Assembly: GCA_964355115.1 (NCBI GenBank)
Contig: CAYHCQ010000056.1
Location: 1 to 20,777 of the forward strand
Origin: JANXZO01 sp964355115
GTDB lineage: Bacteria > Bacteroidota > Bacteroidia > Bacteroidales > FEN-979
Length of the DNA stretch: 20,777 bases
Direction: 5' to 3'
Of this stretch, positions 7,442 to 15,843 are shown in pieces. The notes under the pieces were generated by a model, which saw nothing but the letters and a program-made list of their open reading frames with translations, had not been told where the DNA came from and searched no databases. How positions within the stretch are numbered: the stretch's first letter is position 1; the number at the start of each line of letters is the position of its first letter. The translations under genes and the position numbers were made by a program.

Positions 7442-7471
7442 TTAATAACTATATCAATTAACTGTTATTAA
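7442..7471. repeat. AT-only inverted repeat
   Basis: TTAATAAC (7442-7449) and GTTATTAA (7464-7471) are perfect inverted copies with a 14-base spacer. A dimeric regulator could bind here, or it may reflect composition bias in this AT-rich stretch. Confidence 0.4.
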
Positions 7472-7625
7472 ACATTTTAAAAAGTGATAACCTTAAAAAA
7501 AATGTTAATTCAATTTTAAAAATCATAAATACTAATTTTTCTTCAAAAAGAAATCAACCTTATCAACGGACATTATAACAATAACAAATAAAGAGTATTA
7601 TATATTATTATTAAAAAAGAAAAAA

Positions 7626-7641
7626 AGGAGAAAAGGAATTG
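7626..7641 (+). promoter_or_regulatory. Shine-Dalgarno site and TTG start of nadA
   Basis: AGGAG (7626-7630) lies eight bases before the TTG at 7639, inside a purine-only run. Shine-Dalgarno sites are rare in Bacteroidota, so this one fixes the start. It places the conserved N-terminal NadA residues ten to twenty codons downstream. Confidence 0.65.
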
Positions 7642-8562
7642 AACGGTTTTGCTGAAAAGATATTTAGCCTAAAAAAGGAGAAAAACGCAATAATTCTGGC
7701 GCACTATTATCAGGTTCCTGAAATTCAGGATATTGCAGATTATGTAGGCGACAGTCTTGGATTATCACAAAAAGCACTGAAAACAGATGCATCAATCATT
7801 GTATTTGCAGGTGTGCATTTTATGGCTGAAACAGCAAAAATTTTGAATCCTCAAAAAAAGGTTCTCATACCCGATCTGAATGCAGGGTGTTCCCTGGCCG
7901 ATTCATGTCCGCCCGATCAGTTCAAAATTTTCAAAGAACAACATCCTGATCATATTGTCATTTCATACATCAACTGTTCGGCACAGATTAAGGTTCTTTC
8001 CGATGTCATCTGCACTTCCGGTAATGCAATAAAGATCGTTGAATCTTTTTCAAAGGAACAAAAAATCATCTTTGCACCCGACAAAAATCTTGGAGGATAT
8101 ATTAACAATATTACTGGACGAAAAATGGTGTTATGGAACGGAACCTGTGAGGTTCACGACATTATAAAAACAGAGGAGGTGATTCGCTTAAAAATGGAAC
8201 ATCCCGACGCCCAGTTGATAGCACATCCCGAATGTAAGGCAGTTATTCTTGAATTGGCTGATTTTATCGGATCAACCACAGAATTAATCAACTATTCAAT
8301 GGTATCACCGCATAAAAAGTTCATAGTTGCAACCGAAACAGGCATTCTTCACAAAATGAAATTATCTTCACCCGAAAAGGAATTTCTCATTGTGCCTACG
8401 GATGAAAAATGTTCGTGTAACGACTGTCCTTACATGAAAATGAACACAATGGAAAAATTGTACATGTGCCTTTTGAATGAAAAACCTGAATTAAAGTTAT
8501 CAGCAGATGTTATCGAAAAGGCAAAGAATCCTATCTTGCGGATGCTGGAACTTTCAGCCTAA
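7639..8562 (+). CDS. nadA: Quinolinate synthase A
   Basis: A 307-residue [4Fe-4S] enzyme that condenses iminoaspartate with dihydroxyacetone phosphate to quinolinate in NAD synthesis. The N-terminal ILAHYYQVPEIQDIADYVGD block (from residue 19) is diagnostic. Cluster ligands are C84 (in NAGCSLAD), C170 (in NGTCEVHD) and C263 (in CNDCPYM); HPEC at 196-199 is also conserved. The start is TTG, backed by a good ribosome-binding site. No nadB or nadC lies nearby. The gene is visibly more AT-rich than those further downstream, like the region before it. It stands first in a run of six plus-strand genes with gaps of 1-28 bp. Confidence 0.95.
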   Translation: MNGFAEKIFSLKKEKNAIILAHYYQVPEIQDIADYVGDSLGLSQKALKTDASIIVFAGVHFMAETAKILNPQKKVLIPDLNAGCSLADSCPPDQFKIFKEQHPDHIVISYINCSAQIKVLSDVICTSGNAIKIVESFSKEQKIIFAPDKNLGGYINNITGRKMVLWNGTCEVHDIIKTEEVIRLKMEHPDAQLIAHPECKAVILELADFIGSTTELINYSMVSPHKKFIVATETGILHKMKLSSPEKEFLIVPTDEKCSCNDCPYMKMNTMEKLYMCLLNEKPELKLSADVIEKAKNPILRMLELSA

Positions 8563-8580
8563 ATATTTCGCCCGGTTGTT

Positions 8581-10143
8581 ATGAAGCCATTCAGATACAT
8601 TTACTTCAAAACTGCCTGCATTTTATTGTTATCGCTCAGTGCGGCCCATGCTCATTGTCAGGATACCATAAGGAAGGATGGTTTTCAGAGATTTTATTAT
8701 CCCGGAGGTGAGGTATCGAGCGAAGGTACCATGAAAGAGGGCAAGCCCGAAGGGTACTGGAAAACCTTTTATCCGAAAGGGAAGCTGAAATCTGAGGGGA
8801 ACAGGAAAAATTTTGAACTCGACAGCACCTGGAAATTTTATTCTGAGTCGGGAAAACTTATCCTCGAAGTAAATTACCGGAAGGGGAGGAAGGATGGTTT
8901 GAAGATTTCGTATCTCGACAAAGAGACCATAAGGGAGAACTTTCGTAACGATATAAAAGAAGGTTATTCGAACTATTACTATGCAGATGGTAAGATCAAA
9001 ATGTCGGTACCTTTTGTAAACGGCATGGAACAAGGGTTCGGAAAGGAATACGGCAACGATGGAACCATAATTACACTCACAGAGTACAAACGCGGGTTTA
9101 TTGTTGACAGGCTCAGAATCAACAGGAAAGACGGCAATGGATGGAAACAGGGAAGATGGTATATCTTCTGGGAAAACGGGAATATCCGCCAGGAGGGGAG
9201 ATACCGCGACGACAGAATGGAGGGGTATTTCAAGGATTATTCGGAGAACGGTGATCTTCTGAAGATATCTAAATACACTAACGGTGTTCTTCAGCCGGAA
9301 GCTGCAGAGATCACGAAACTTGAAGTACAGAACGAATATTACCCGGACGGAAAGATAAAGGTGAGCTCAATGTTCAGGAACGGAATTTCGGAAGGGGTAA
9401 AAAGAGAGTACAACACTGAGGGCAAGATAGAAAAGGGGTATATTTACAGCAATGGAAAGATAGTTTCTGAGGGAATCGTAAAGGAGGACGGCAATCGCGA
9501 CGGACTCTGGAAGGATTTTTATGAAGACGGAACCCTGAGAGCTGAAGGAAAGTACGACAATGGCAGGCAGACCGGAGAGTGGAAATATTTTCATCAGAAC
9601 GGCAAACTAGAGCAGAGCGGAAAGTTCAATAAGAACGGTAAGCCCGAAGGATCGTGGAAATGGTATTATGAAACAGGAAAACTCCTTAAAGAGGAGTTGT
9701 ACAGGGGTGGTTTGCGCGACGGAATGTCAACAGAATATGATGAGAACTGTAAAATAATTGAAGAGGGAGAGTATCTGCATGGCCTGGAAGAGGGGAGCTG
9801 GTTCGAGGTGGTTGGTGATAGTTACACCCGTGGCGCTTACCGCGACGGACAAAGAACAGGATTATGGGTTCAATATTCTCTGATCCAGAACGAAACGAAA
9901 ACAGATAGCATTCTCAGTTTTAAAGGGAGCTTTACCGAAGGACTTCCCGACGGCAAACAGGCTTACTACTGGGACAACGGAAAAATTAAAGACGAAGGAT
10001 CTTACATCATGGGAAGAAAAGAGGGCGAGTGGATGAAATATAACTCCGACGGCACCCTTTTCATGATGACAACTTACAGAGACGGCTTAGAGACCCGGTA
10101 TGACGGAGTAAAAATTAAACCCCCATTTGAAAAAGAAGAGTAA
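8581..10143 (+). CDS. Secreted MORN-2 repeat protein (YwqK-like)
   Basis: A 520-residue protein built almost wholly of MORN-2-type repeats of about 22-24 residues with the pattern Y-x-x-(D/N)-G-K-(I/L)-x-x-E-G-x-Y-x-x-G-x-x-(D/E)-G-x-W. Clear units include residues 56-78, 126-150, 252-275, 306-330, 331-355, 356-380 and 460-485. Residues 1-26 look like a signal peptide (hydrophobic core CILLLSLSAAHA); a Cys follows but the preceding residues do not make a good lipobox. Databases often name such proteins YwqK antitoxins, but no toxin gene is nearby and the repeat is a general beta-hairpin scaffold. A periplasmic or envelope binding role is plausible. It begins 18 bp after nadA. Confidence 0.85.
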   Translation: MKPFRYIYFKTACILLLSLSAAHAHCQDTIRKDGFQRFYYPGGEVSSEGTMKEGKPEGYWKTFYPKGKLKSEGNRKNFELDSTWKFYSESGKLILEVNYRKGRKDGLKISYLDKETIRENFRNDIKEGYSNYYYADGKIKMSVPFVNGMEQGFGKEYGNDGTIITLTEYKRGFIVDRLRINRKDGNGWKQGRWYIFWENGNIRQEGRYRDDRMEGYFKDYSENGDLLKISKYTNGVLQPEAAEITKLEVQNEYYPDGKIKVSSMFRNGISEGVKREYNTEGKIEKGYIYSNGKIVSEGIVKEDGNRDGLWKDFYEDGTLRAEGKYDNGRQTGEWKYFHQNGKLEQSGKFNKNGKPEGSWKWYYETGKLLKEELYRGGLRDGMSTEYDENCKIIEEGEYLHGLEEGSWFEVVGDSYTRGAYRDGQRTGLWVQYSLIQNETKTDSILSFKGSFTEGLPDGKQAYYWDNGKIKDEGSYIMGRKEGEWMKYNSDGTLFMMTTYRDGLETRYDGVKIKPPFEKEE

Positions 10144-10144
10144 T

Positions 10145-11116
10145 ATGAGACCAATAAAACCGATAAAACCAACAAAATCTGATATAAAACCCAGGCCGGC
10201 CATAAAAGGCCCGGATAAGCCCAGGCTAGCCATTAAAAGCCCGGATAAGCCCAGGCTAACCATTAAAGAACCGGATAAACCATGGCTGACCATAAAAAGT
10301 ACAGATAAGCCCAGGCTTACCATTAAAGGCCCGGATAAACCCGGGCTAACCATTAAAGGGCCAGGCAAGCCCAGGGTGAAAAAGCAGGATGACGATTTGA
10401 TGCGCCTCAATAAGTACATCTCCAATTCAGGTGTTTGTTCGAGGCGCGAAGCCGACAAACTGATCCAGGCCGGAGCTGTTCAGGTAAACGGAAAGATAGT
10501 AACGGAGCTGGGAACAAAGGTTTCATTGACCGACAAGGTCATGTATGGCGACCAGACCATCAACCGCGAAAAGCCTCGCTACCTTTTACTGAACAAACCA
10601 AAAGGATACATTACAACCGTTGATGATCCCGAGAAACGCAAAACGGTTATGAACCTGATTGCCGGCGCCTGTAAGGAGCGAATTTACCCGGTCGGCCGCC
10701 TCGACAGGAACACAACAGGGCTTTTACTTTTCACGAACGATGGGAACATTGCTAAAAAACTTACCCATCCCCGATATGGAATACGGAAGATTTATCACGT
10801 TGAACTTGATAAAAACCTGACAAAAACAGATTTCACCAAAATCGTTGAAGGATTAAAGCTGGAAGATGGTTTTATCAAGATCGACAACCTGGAGTATGTT
10901 GGCGACGGGAAGGACAAAAAACAGATAGGCCTGGAACTGCATTCGGGCCAGAACCGGGTTGTTCGCCGTATTTTTGAATCGCTCGACTACAAGGTTGTAA
11001 AACTCGATCGTGTTTATTATGCGGGCCTCACCAAGAAGAACATCCCGCGTGGAGAATGGCGTTTTCTCGATGAAATGGAGATCAATATGCTAAAAATGAT
11101 CAGTTCCCCAAAATAA
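10145..11116 (+). CDS. rluB: RsuA/RluB-family 23S/16S rRNA pseudouridine synthase with repeat tail
   Basis: A 323-residue protein from the ATG at 10145, one base after the stop of the MORN gene; a TTG at 10127 would add six residues. Residues 1-84 form a basic, Pro-rich disordered tail made of a tandem decapeptide. An S4 RNA-binding domain follows (MRLNKYISNSGVCSRREAD, from about residue 86), then the catalytic domain with GRLDRNTTGLLLFTNDG, where D187 (counted from this start) is the catalytic Asp. The C-terminal block GQNRVVRRIFESLDYKV is typical of the RsuA/RluB/RluE/RluF branch. Such enzymes isomerise a single uridine in ribosomal RNA. The exact site (RluB against RsuA or RluF type) cannot be fixed from sequence alone, so the symbol is tentative. 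Confidence 0.88.
   Translation: MRPIKPIKPTKSDIKPRPAIKGPDKPRLAIKSPDKPRLTIKEPDKPWLTIKSTDKPRLTIKGPDKPGLTIKGPGKPRVKKQDDDLMRLNKYISNSGVCSRREADKLIQAGAVQVNGKIVTELGTKVSLTDKVMYGDQTINREKPRYLLLNKPKGYITTVDDPEKRKTVMNLIAGACKERIYPVGRLDRNTTGLLLFTNDGNIAKKLTHPRYGIRKIYHVELDKNLTKTDFTKIVEGLKLEDGFIKIDNLEYVGDGKDKKQIGLELHSGQNRVVRRIFESLDYKVVKLDRVYYAGLTKKNIPRGEWRFLDEMEINMLKMISSPK
10187..10378 (+). repeat. 30-bp in-frame tandem repeat, about 6.4 copies
   Basis: The 5' end of the pseudouridine synthase gene carries six full and one partial copies of a 30-bp unit encoding K-P-R-L-T-I-K-G-P-D with variation (KPRPAIKGPD, KPRLAIKSPD, KPRLTIKEPD, KPWLTIKSTD, KPRLTIKGPD, KPGLTIKGPG, KPRV). The copies differ by scattered silent and replacement changes, so the array is not freshly expanded. 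All lengths stay in frame. Confidence 0.92.
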
Positions 11117-11122
11117 GCTCAC

Positions 11123-12010
11123 ATGCAACCGATCAGCATCTACATAGTTGAGGACGAATTACTGATCTCGGCAAGCCTGAAATCACAGCTTCAGCATTTT
11201 GGGTATGAAATACTCGGAAGTTCAACGAGGGGAGAATCCTGCCTCAATGAAATCACCCAGCTTTCTCTTGCAGGCAAAGAACCGGAAATAGTACTGATGG
11301 ACATACACCTGAGGGGGGAAATGGATGGTATTGAAGCCGCAAAACAGATCAACGAACGATTCAACTGCGGCATTATTTTCCTTACCGGTCAGAGCTCGAA
11401 AGAGATTTATGAAAGGTCGTTCAAGATCAAGCCATTTGGTTACCTGCTGAAGCCGATAGATATGGAGCAGACAAAAATGACCATAGAGATTGCGGCTTAC
11501 CAGCGAAACCTTGAACTGGAAAACAAAGTCTACCAGAAAGACCTGGAAGCACTGCTCGAAAAACGGACCCGGGAAAATACCGAACTCATGGCGATGTACC
11601 AGACCATCGTCGACAATTCGCTGATGGGATTAACCATAATGCAGGATGAACGGTTTGTGTTCGTCAACAACCGGACAGCAGAAATTTTTGGATATCAGCT
11701 GGATGCATTTCTGAACTTTTCGGTTCACGAAATTGTTGGCCTCGTTCACCCCGAAGACCAACCCATAGTCACAGGCCTGGCACAATCTTTAATCAGCGGC
11801 GAAAACAAAAGTCACCACCCGCAGATCCGGATCTTTCGCAAGAACGGTGAACTCCGCTGGATTGAAACCCATGTGCGGGCTGTCGAATATATGGGAAAAC
11901 AAGCACTTCACCAGACGTTTCTCGATATTACCGACATCCGGCAAACAGCGGTTGATGGCAATGATATCCGCCAACGATCATTAGAAAACAGTTCAAATAA
12001 CCCCAATTAA
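11123..12010 (+). CDS. Receiver-PAS two-domain signalling protein
   Basis: A 295-residue cytoplasmic protein. Residues 1-125 are a CheY-like receiver with acidic pocket E10/D11, phospho-acceptor D60 (VLMDIHL), T88 (FLTG) and K110 (LLKPID), so phosphorylation is expected. Residues 126-155 are a charged helix, probably a coiled coil. Residues 156-275 form a PAS domain with PAC-like end (FRKNGELRWIETHVRAVEY and TFLDITDIRQ). There is no DNA-binding, GGDEF, kinase or other output domain, and the last 20 residues look disordered. No histidine kinase gene lies nearby. It may be a single-step adaptor in a phosphorelay or bind a kinase through the PAS domain. It begins 6 bp after the pseudouridine synthase gene. 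Confidence 0.88.
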   Translation: MQPISIYIVEDELLISASLKSQLQHFGYEILGSSTRGESCLNEITQLSLAGKEPEIVLMDIHLRGEMDGIEAAKQINERFNCGIIFLTGQSSKEIYERSFKIKPFGYLLKPIDMEQTKMTIEIAAYQRNLELENKVYQKDLEALLEKRTRENTELMAMYQTIVDNSLMGLTIMQDERFVFVNNRTAEIFGYQLDAFLNFSVHEIVGLVHPEDQPIVTGLAQSLISGENKSHHPQIRIFRKNGELRWIETHVRAVEYMGKQALHQTFLDITDIRQTAVDGNDIRQRSLENSSNNPN

Positions 12011-12026
12011 CAAATCCATACCAGAA

Positions 12027-13973
12027 ATGAGAAGGACACTTTTATATCTTTTTCTTGGACTAACCATGTCCTCAGTTGCACAGGATCCGGTAAAGGAGAT
12101 CCTGCAAAAGGCCGGCGACGGATCAAAATACACGAACGATAATCTGTGGGTCATTTTTGACAGCACCAGCGTCGACGTAAAGGAAACAGGACTGACTTAC
12201 GTATTGAACCATACCCTGACCAAAATTTTAAATACCAGGGGTGCTCTCGAGCAGAGCGTAATCAAATTCGGGTACGATCCCCTGTCGGCATTTGTGGAGA
12301 TTAAAAAAGCCGTTATCTATAAAGCGGGCGGACAGATTGTTGACATCGATGTTAAAAAGGTTCAGGATTATCCGGCACCGGCCCGGGCAATTTACTGGGG
12401 CGCCAGGGAGATCATGCTTGAAGTTGGTCGTCTTGAACCCGGAGATGCCGTTGAAGTTGTGATGTTCCGCAAGGGATTTACCTATGCTCTTCTGGGAACC
12501 GACGAGGACGAGCGCTATATTCCCCCGATGAAGGGACAGTTCTACGATATAGTTGAGTTTTTTGGCCCCTCCCCAATCAGAACAAAGGTTTATAAGGTTA
12601 CCGTACCCAAAGAAAAGCTTCTTCAGTATCAGTTTTACAACGGTGAGTGTTCAACCTCTGCCTGGATGGAAAAGGATAAAATGGTTTATGTTTTTTCGAA
12701 GAAAGATATGCTGCCTGTCAAAAGTGAATCGAGGATGGTTGCCCTTTCCGACATAGCCCCTAAGCTTCTCCTGTCGACAAGCCCGGACTGGTTTGCTAAA
12801 TCAACCTGGTTTTTCAAGGTCAATGAAGATTATGGCAGTTTCGAAAGTACCCCCGAAATTACAGCCAAGGTTAAGGAAATACTCTGCGGAGCGGCAACCG
12901 AACAGGATTCCGTCGCACGACTTACCCACTGGTGTGCCGACGAAATCAGGTATTCCGGAATTTCCATGGGTTCGGGTGAGGGTTTTACATTACACAAAGG
13001 ATCGATGACCTTCACCGACCGCTGCGGTGTGTGCAAAGACAAAGCCGGGATGCTGATCACCATGCTCAGGGCCGCCGGTTTCAAATCTTATCCCGCCATG
13101 ACGATGGCCGGATCGCGCATCGATTATATTCCCGCCGACCAGTTCAACCATTGCGTAACGGTGGTAAAGCTCCGCGACGGAAAATACCAGCTGCTCGACC
13201 CCACCTGGGTTCCATTTGTGCGTGAACTCTGGTCAAGCGCCGAACAACAGCAGCAGTACCTGATGGGCGTGCCCGAGGGTGCCGACCTGGCAACCACGCC
13301 GGTTTCCGATCCGGAAAATCATTTTATAAAAATAAACGGAATAAGCGAACTCTCTGCCGATGGTTCGCTCAGGGGGCGTATTACCATTACTGCAGAGGGG
13401 CAGTCAGACGCATCAGTTCGCGGGATGTTTAAGTATTCACCCCGCACCGCCTGGTTCCAGAATGTGGAACGCGAACTGTTAAAAATGTGGCCGCGAGCCA
13501 AAGTCACCCAGGTGAAGTATTCCGATCCGAACGACTACCTCGGCATGAACATCTGGGTTGCCATCGATTTCCAGATCCCCGGATTTGCACTCGTGTCGGG
13601 AAATACCCTGATGTTTGTACCTCTTGGTCCGGCAGGAATATTTAAATCTTACCAGGGACAGCTTGCATTCGACACAGGGCTTAAGGACCGAAAATACCCA
13701 TTCCGCGACCGCTGTTCAAGAATTGTGGAAATCAACGAATCGATGCAGATACCGGCACTTAAAAATGTACGCAGAATGCCGGAAAGCACAGTTGCAGAAG
13801 GCGATGCTGCCTCCTATAAAGGCAGCTATCAGCTCAAAAACACAGTACTCACTTTTTCCGGAACTGCCCGGTTTGGGAAACGCATATACGAACCGCAGGA
13901 CTGGCCGGCATTTAAAGCTGCCGTTGAAGCCCAGAACCGTTTCGCAGAGCAATCCGTGATCATTGAACTTTAA
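12027..13973 (+). CDS. DUF3857-transglutaminase protein, catalytic triad intact
   Basis: A 648-residue exported protein with a signal peptide (residues 1-18, cleavage near SVA-QD). Residues about 45-200 match DUF3857, a beta-rich domain regularly joined to transglutaminase-like domains in Bacteroidota. The transglutaminase-like core lies near residues 285-395 and keeps a Cys-His-Asp triad: C336 in GVCKDKAGMLITMLRAAG, H375 in FNHCVTVVKL and D391 in YQLLDPTW. The last 250 residues have no motif I recognise and probably form a DUF3858-like beta domain. It likely acts in the periplasm or outer envelope; whether it cross-links, hydrolyses or only binds is unknown. It begins 16 bp after the receiver-PAS gene and is followed by a related protein with a lost triad. 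Confidence 0.87.
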   Translation: MRRTLLYLFLGLTMSSVAQDPVKEILQKAGDGSKYTNDNLWVIFDSTSVDVKETGLTYVLNHTLTKILNTRGALEQSVIKFGYDPLSAFVEIKKAVIYKAGGQIVDIDVKKVQDYPAPARAIYWGAREIMLEVGRLEPGDAVEVVMFRKGFTYALLGTDEDERYIPPMKGQFYDIVEFFGPSPIRTKVYKVTVPKEKLLQYQFYNGECSTSAWMEKDKMVYVFSKKDMLPVKSESRMVALSDIAPKLLLSTSPDWFAKSTWFFKVNEDYGSFESTPEITAKVKEILCGAATEQDSVARLTHWCADEIRYSGISMGSGEGFTLHKGSMTFTDRCGVCKDKAGMLITMLRAAGFKSYPAMTMAGSRIDYIPADQFNHCVTVVKLRDGKYQLLDPTWVPFVRELWSSAEQQQQYLMGVPEGADLATTPVSDPENHFIKINGISELSADGSLRGRITITAEGQSDASVRGMFKYSPRTAWFQNVERELLKMWPRAKVTQVKYSDPNDYLGMNIWVAIDFQIPGFALVSGNTLMFVPLGPAGIFKSYQGQLAFDTGLKDRKYPFRDRCSRIVEINESMQIPALKNVRRMPESTVAEGDAASYKGSYQLKNTVLTFSGTARFGKRIYEPQDWPAFKAAVEAQNRFAEQSVIIEL

Positions 13974-14001
13974 TGCGAATCCCAAGAAATCAACCATTTT
14001 T

Positions 14002-15837
14002 ATGAAAACGAAATTCAACATTTTTTTACTCCCGGCTTTTGCCCTGTTCATATCTCTGAACCTGCCAGCCCAGGACGAAAAGAGCGATGCCGTTTATATG
14101 GCGCTTACCAGGGAATACACACTGAACCCCGACGGCAGCATGGACTATCGTTATGCCAAAGAACAAAAACTTCAGTCTTACCGGGCGTTTCACAATCTTT
14201 ACGGAGAAACCTTCATTGTTTACAACCCCACCTTCCAGAAGTTGACGGTTAATGATGCCTTCACAGTAATGGGTGATGGTAAAAAGATAAAAACACCTCC
14301 GAATGCCTTCAACGAAGTACTGCCCGGATTTGCCGCGAATTCAGCCTCGTTCAATCCACTGCGGGAGATGGTGGTGACCCATACCGGCCTTGAGCGCAAT
14401 GCAACCATCCACCTCGACTATACGATCCACAGCGACAAAGGAAACTTTCCTCCGATGAGCGGCAATGAACTTCTTGCAGAGAACGAGCCCGTGAAGACCC
14501 TGCTAATACGGATCCGCATTCCGGTAGGGAAAGAGCTTTATTACCATGTTTTCAATGCTGAATATGCCCCTGTAAAGTCGAATGAAGGGACGTGGCAGGT
14601 TTTCACATGGACGCTGAAGGATTTGCCCGCCCTGTCGCCGGAAGAGCTTCAGCCGGGCGGAAATGACCTCTATCCCAGGCTTATCTTTTCGACCGTGGAA
14701 AGCCGTGGTGAAGCTTACGCCTTTCTCACAAATCAGCCTGCATTCACGAGTGATGCCACCGCGGAAATGAAGACCGGGATTGCCCGGTGGACAAAAGATC
14801 TCAGCAATGAATTTGAAAAGGTCCTGAAGATCCAGGAGAAAGTTGTTAATGATTTCAAACTCATCCCGGTTCCCCTGCGATATACCGGCTATCAGTGTCG
14901 TACGGCAGAACAGACCTGGAACAGCAGCGGGGGGACGGCGCTTGAAAAGACCGTCCTTCTGACAACCCTTTTAAGGGCCGCCGGTGTAACTGCCGTGCCA
15001 TTCTCAACAGTGCATTCGGCGCAGTTTGAGGAGAAAATCGGAACACTTGCCGACATTGAAGATTTTGGGGTAAAGGTGGAGTTGAAAGAGACAGGCACAG
15101 TATGGATTTCGGCAACCTCGCTCAATAATGTCAGCTTGGAATCTTCACTTCCTGGGAAGATCTTTATTCAAATGAAACCGGGCGAGAAGATGGCAACGGT
15201 AAAAACCGAAACACCCTCATTCAATGCCCGGTTAATTGGCACTTTTATTGTTTCTTCGGATCCAAAATTAACAGGTGAAATATCCGTTTCCCTCAGGGGT
15301 TCAGCTTATCCCTGGCTGGGAGTTTCACGAGACAAGAACAAGGTAAAGAGCGGATTAACGGGCAGCCTTAGCGGAAGCAGCCTTACCGGGATTAAGGAGA
15401 ACAGCATCACCCGGGAGGCGCTGTTTCAGACCATCAGCGTGCAATCGGATAAACCATTCAGAAAGGATTCCAATTACTACTATTTTACCATTCCCGGCAT
15501 TGGTAGCGGAGTTGACGGATGGGGGATCAAAACCCTGTCGTCGAAACGGGAGGAGCCCTTTGAATTACCATCAATGGCCGATGAAACCTACCAGCTGACA
15601 TTCACCTTGCCCTCGGGAATGAGCCTTTTCACGCCGGTGCAGAAAACCACCATTGGCAACAAAGCCGGCTCTTTCACTTTTGAAATCAGGCAGGACGAGG
15701 GCAAAGCATCGGTAAAGCGACAGCTGAAAATAGAAAACCGTGTGTTTACAGCAGAAGGGTATGCCGACCTCAAGGAGCTGTTAGATTACTGGAATGACCC
15801 CAGGTATCGCGAAGTTATATTTACAACTGCAAAATAG
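14002..15837 (+). CDS. DUF3857/transglutaminase-like protein with lost catalytic residues
   Basis: A 611-residue exported protein from the ATG at 14002, where a signal peptide begins (MKTKFNIFLLPAFALFISL, cleavage near PAQ). An ATG at 13963 in the same frame would overlap the previous gene and push the signal peptide inward. The layout copies the upstream neighbour: DUF3857-like first part, then a transglutaminase-like core. Aligning TALEKTVLLTTLLRAAG with the neighbour's VCKDKAGMLITMLRAAG puts Ala (A313) at the catalytic Cys. Aligning EDFGVKVEL with NHCVTVVKL puts Asp (D354) at the His, and WISAT with LLDPT puts Ser (S370) at the Asp. It is therefore predicted to be a non-catalytic partner. 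The stop is 6 bp from the convergent dnaG stop. Confidence 0.82.
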   Translation: MKTKFNIFLLPAFALFISLNLPAQDEKSDAVYMALTREYTLNPDGSMDYRYAKEQKLQSYRAFHNLYGETFIVYNPTFQKLTVNDAFTVMGDGKKIKTPPNAFNEVLPGFAANSASFNPLREMVVTHTGLERNATIHLDYTIHSDKGNFPPMSGNELLAENEPVKTLLIRIRIPVGKELYYHVFNAEYAPVKSNEGTWQVFTWTLKDLPALSPEELQPGGNDLYPRLIFSTVESRGEAYAFLTNQPAFTSDATAEMKTGIARWTKDLSNEFEKVLKIQEKVVNDFKLIPVPLRYTGYQCRTAEQTWNSSGGTALEKTVLLTTLLRAAGVTAVPFSTVHSAQFEEKIGTLADIEDFGVKVELKETGTVWISATSLNNVSLESSLPGKIFIQMKPGEKMATVKTETPSFNARLIGTFIVSSDPKLTGEISVSLRGSAYPWLGVSRDKNKVKSGLTGSLSGSSLTGIKENSITREALFQTISVQSDKPFRKDSNYYYFTIPGIGSGVDGWGIKTLSSKREEPFELPSMADETYQLTFTLPSGMSLFTPVQKTTIGNKAGSFTFEIRQDEGKASVKRQLKIENRVFTAEGYADLKELLDYWNDPRYREVIFTTAK

Positions 15838-15843
15838 TGGATT

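Larger units (their letters stand above)
7155..7638. other. 484-bp AT-rich gene-free region between rpiB and nadA
   Basis: No convincing protein gene lies here; the longest plausible frame is a 20-codon ORF at 7329-7391. The region is much richer in A and T than its flanks. It holds the rpiB promoter at its left edge, a plus-strand TAnnTTTG box (7282-7289), an 11-bp stem-loop (7315-7356), an AT-only inverted repeat (7442-7471), two direct copies of TTATCAAC (7429 and 7560) and a purine-rich ribosome-binding stretch before nadA. It separates genes transcribed outward on both sides. Confidence 0.8.

Noticed and set aside
8581..10143. Toxin-antitoxin module around the YwqK-like protein
   Set aside because: Both neighbours are metabolic or RNA modification genes, and the protein has a signal peptide, which does not fit a cytoplasmic antitoxin.
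10187..10378. Regular repeats that could suggest a CRISPR array
   Set aside because: The 30-bp units are directly adjacent without spacers, stay in frame and encode the tail of a pseudouridine synthase.
13963..14001. Earlier ATG start for the second DUF3857 protein
   Set aside because: It would overlap the previous gene by 11 bp and place 13 polar residues before an otherwise standard signal peptide; the ATG at 14002 is better.
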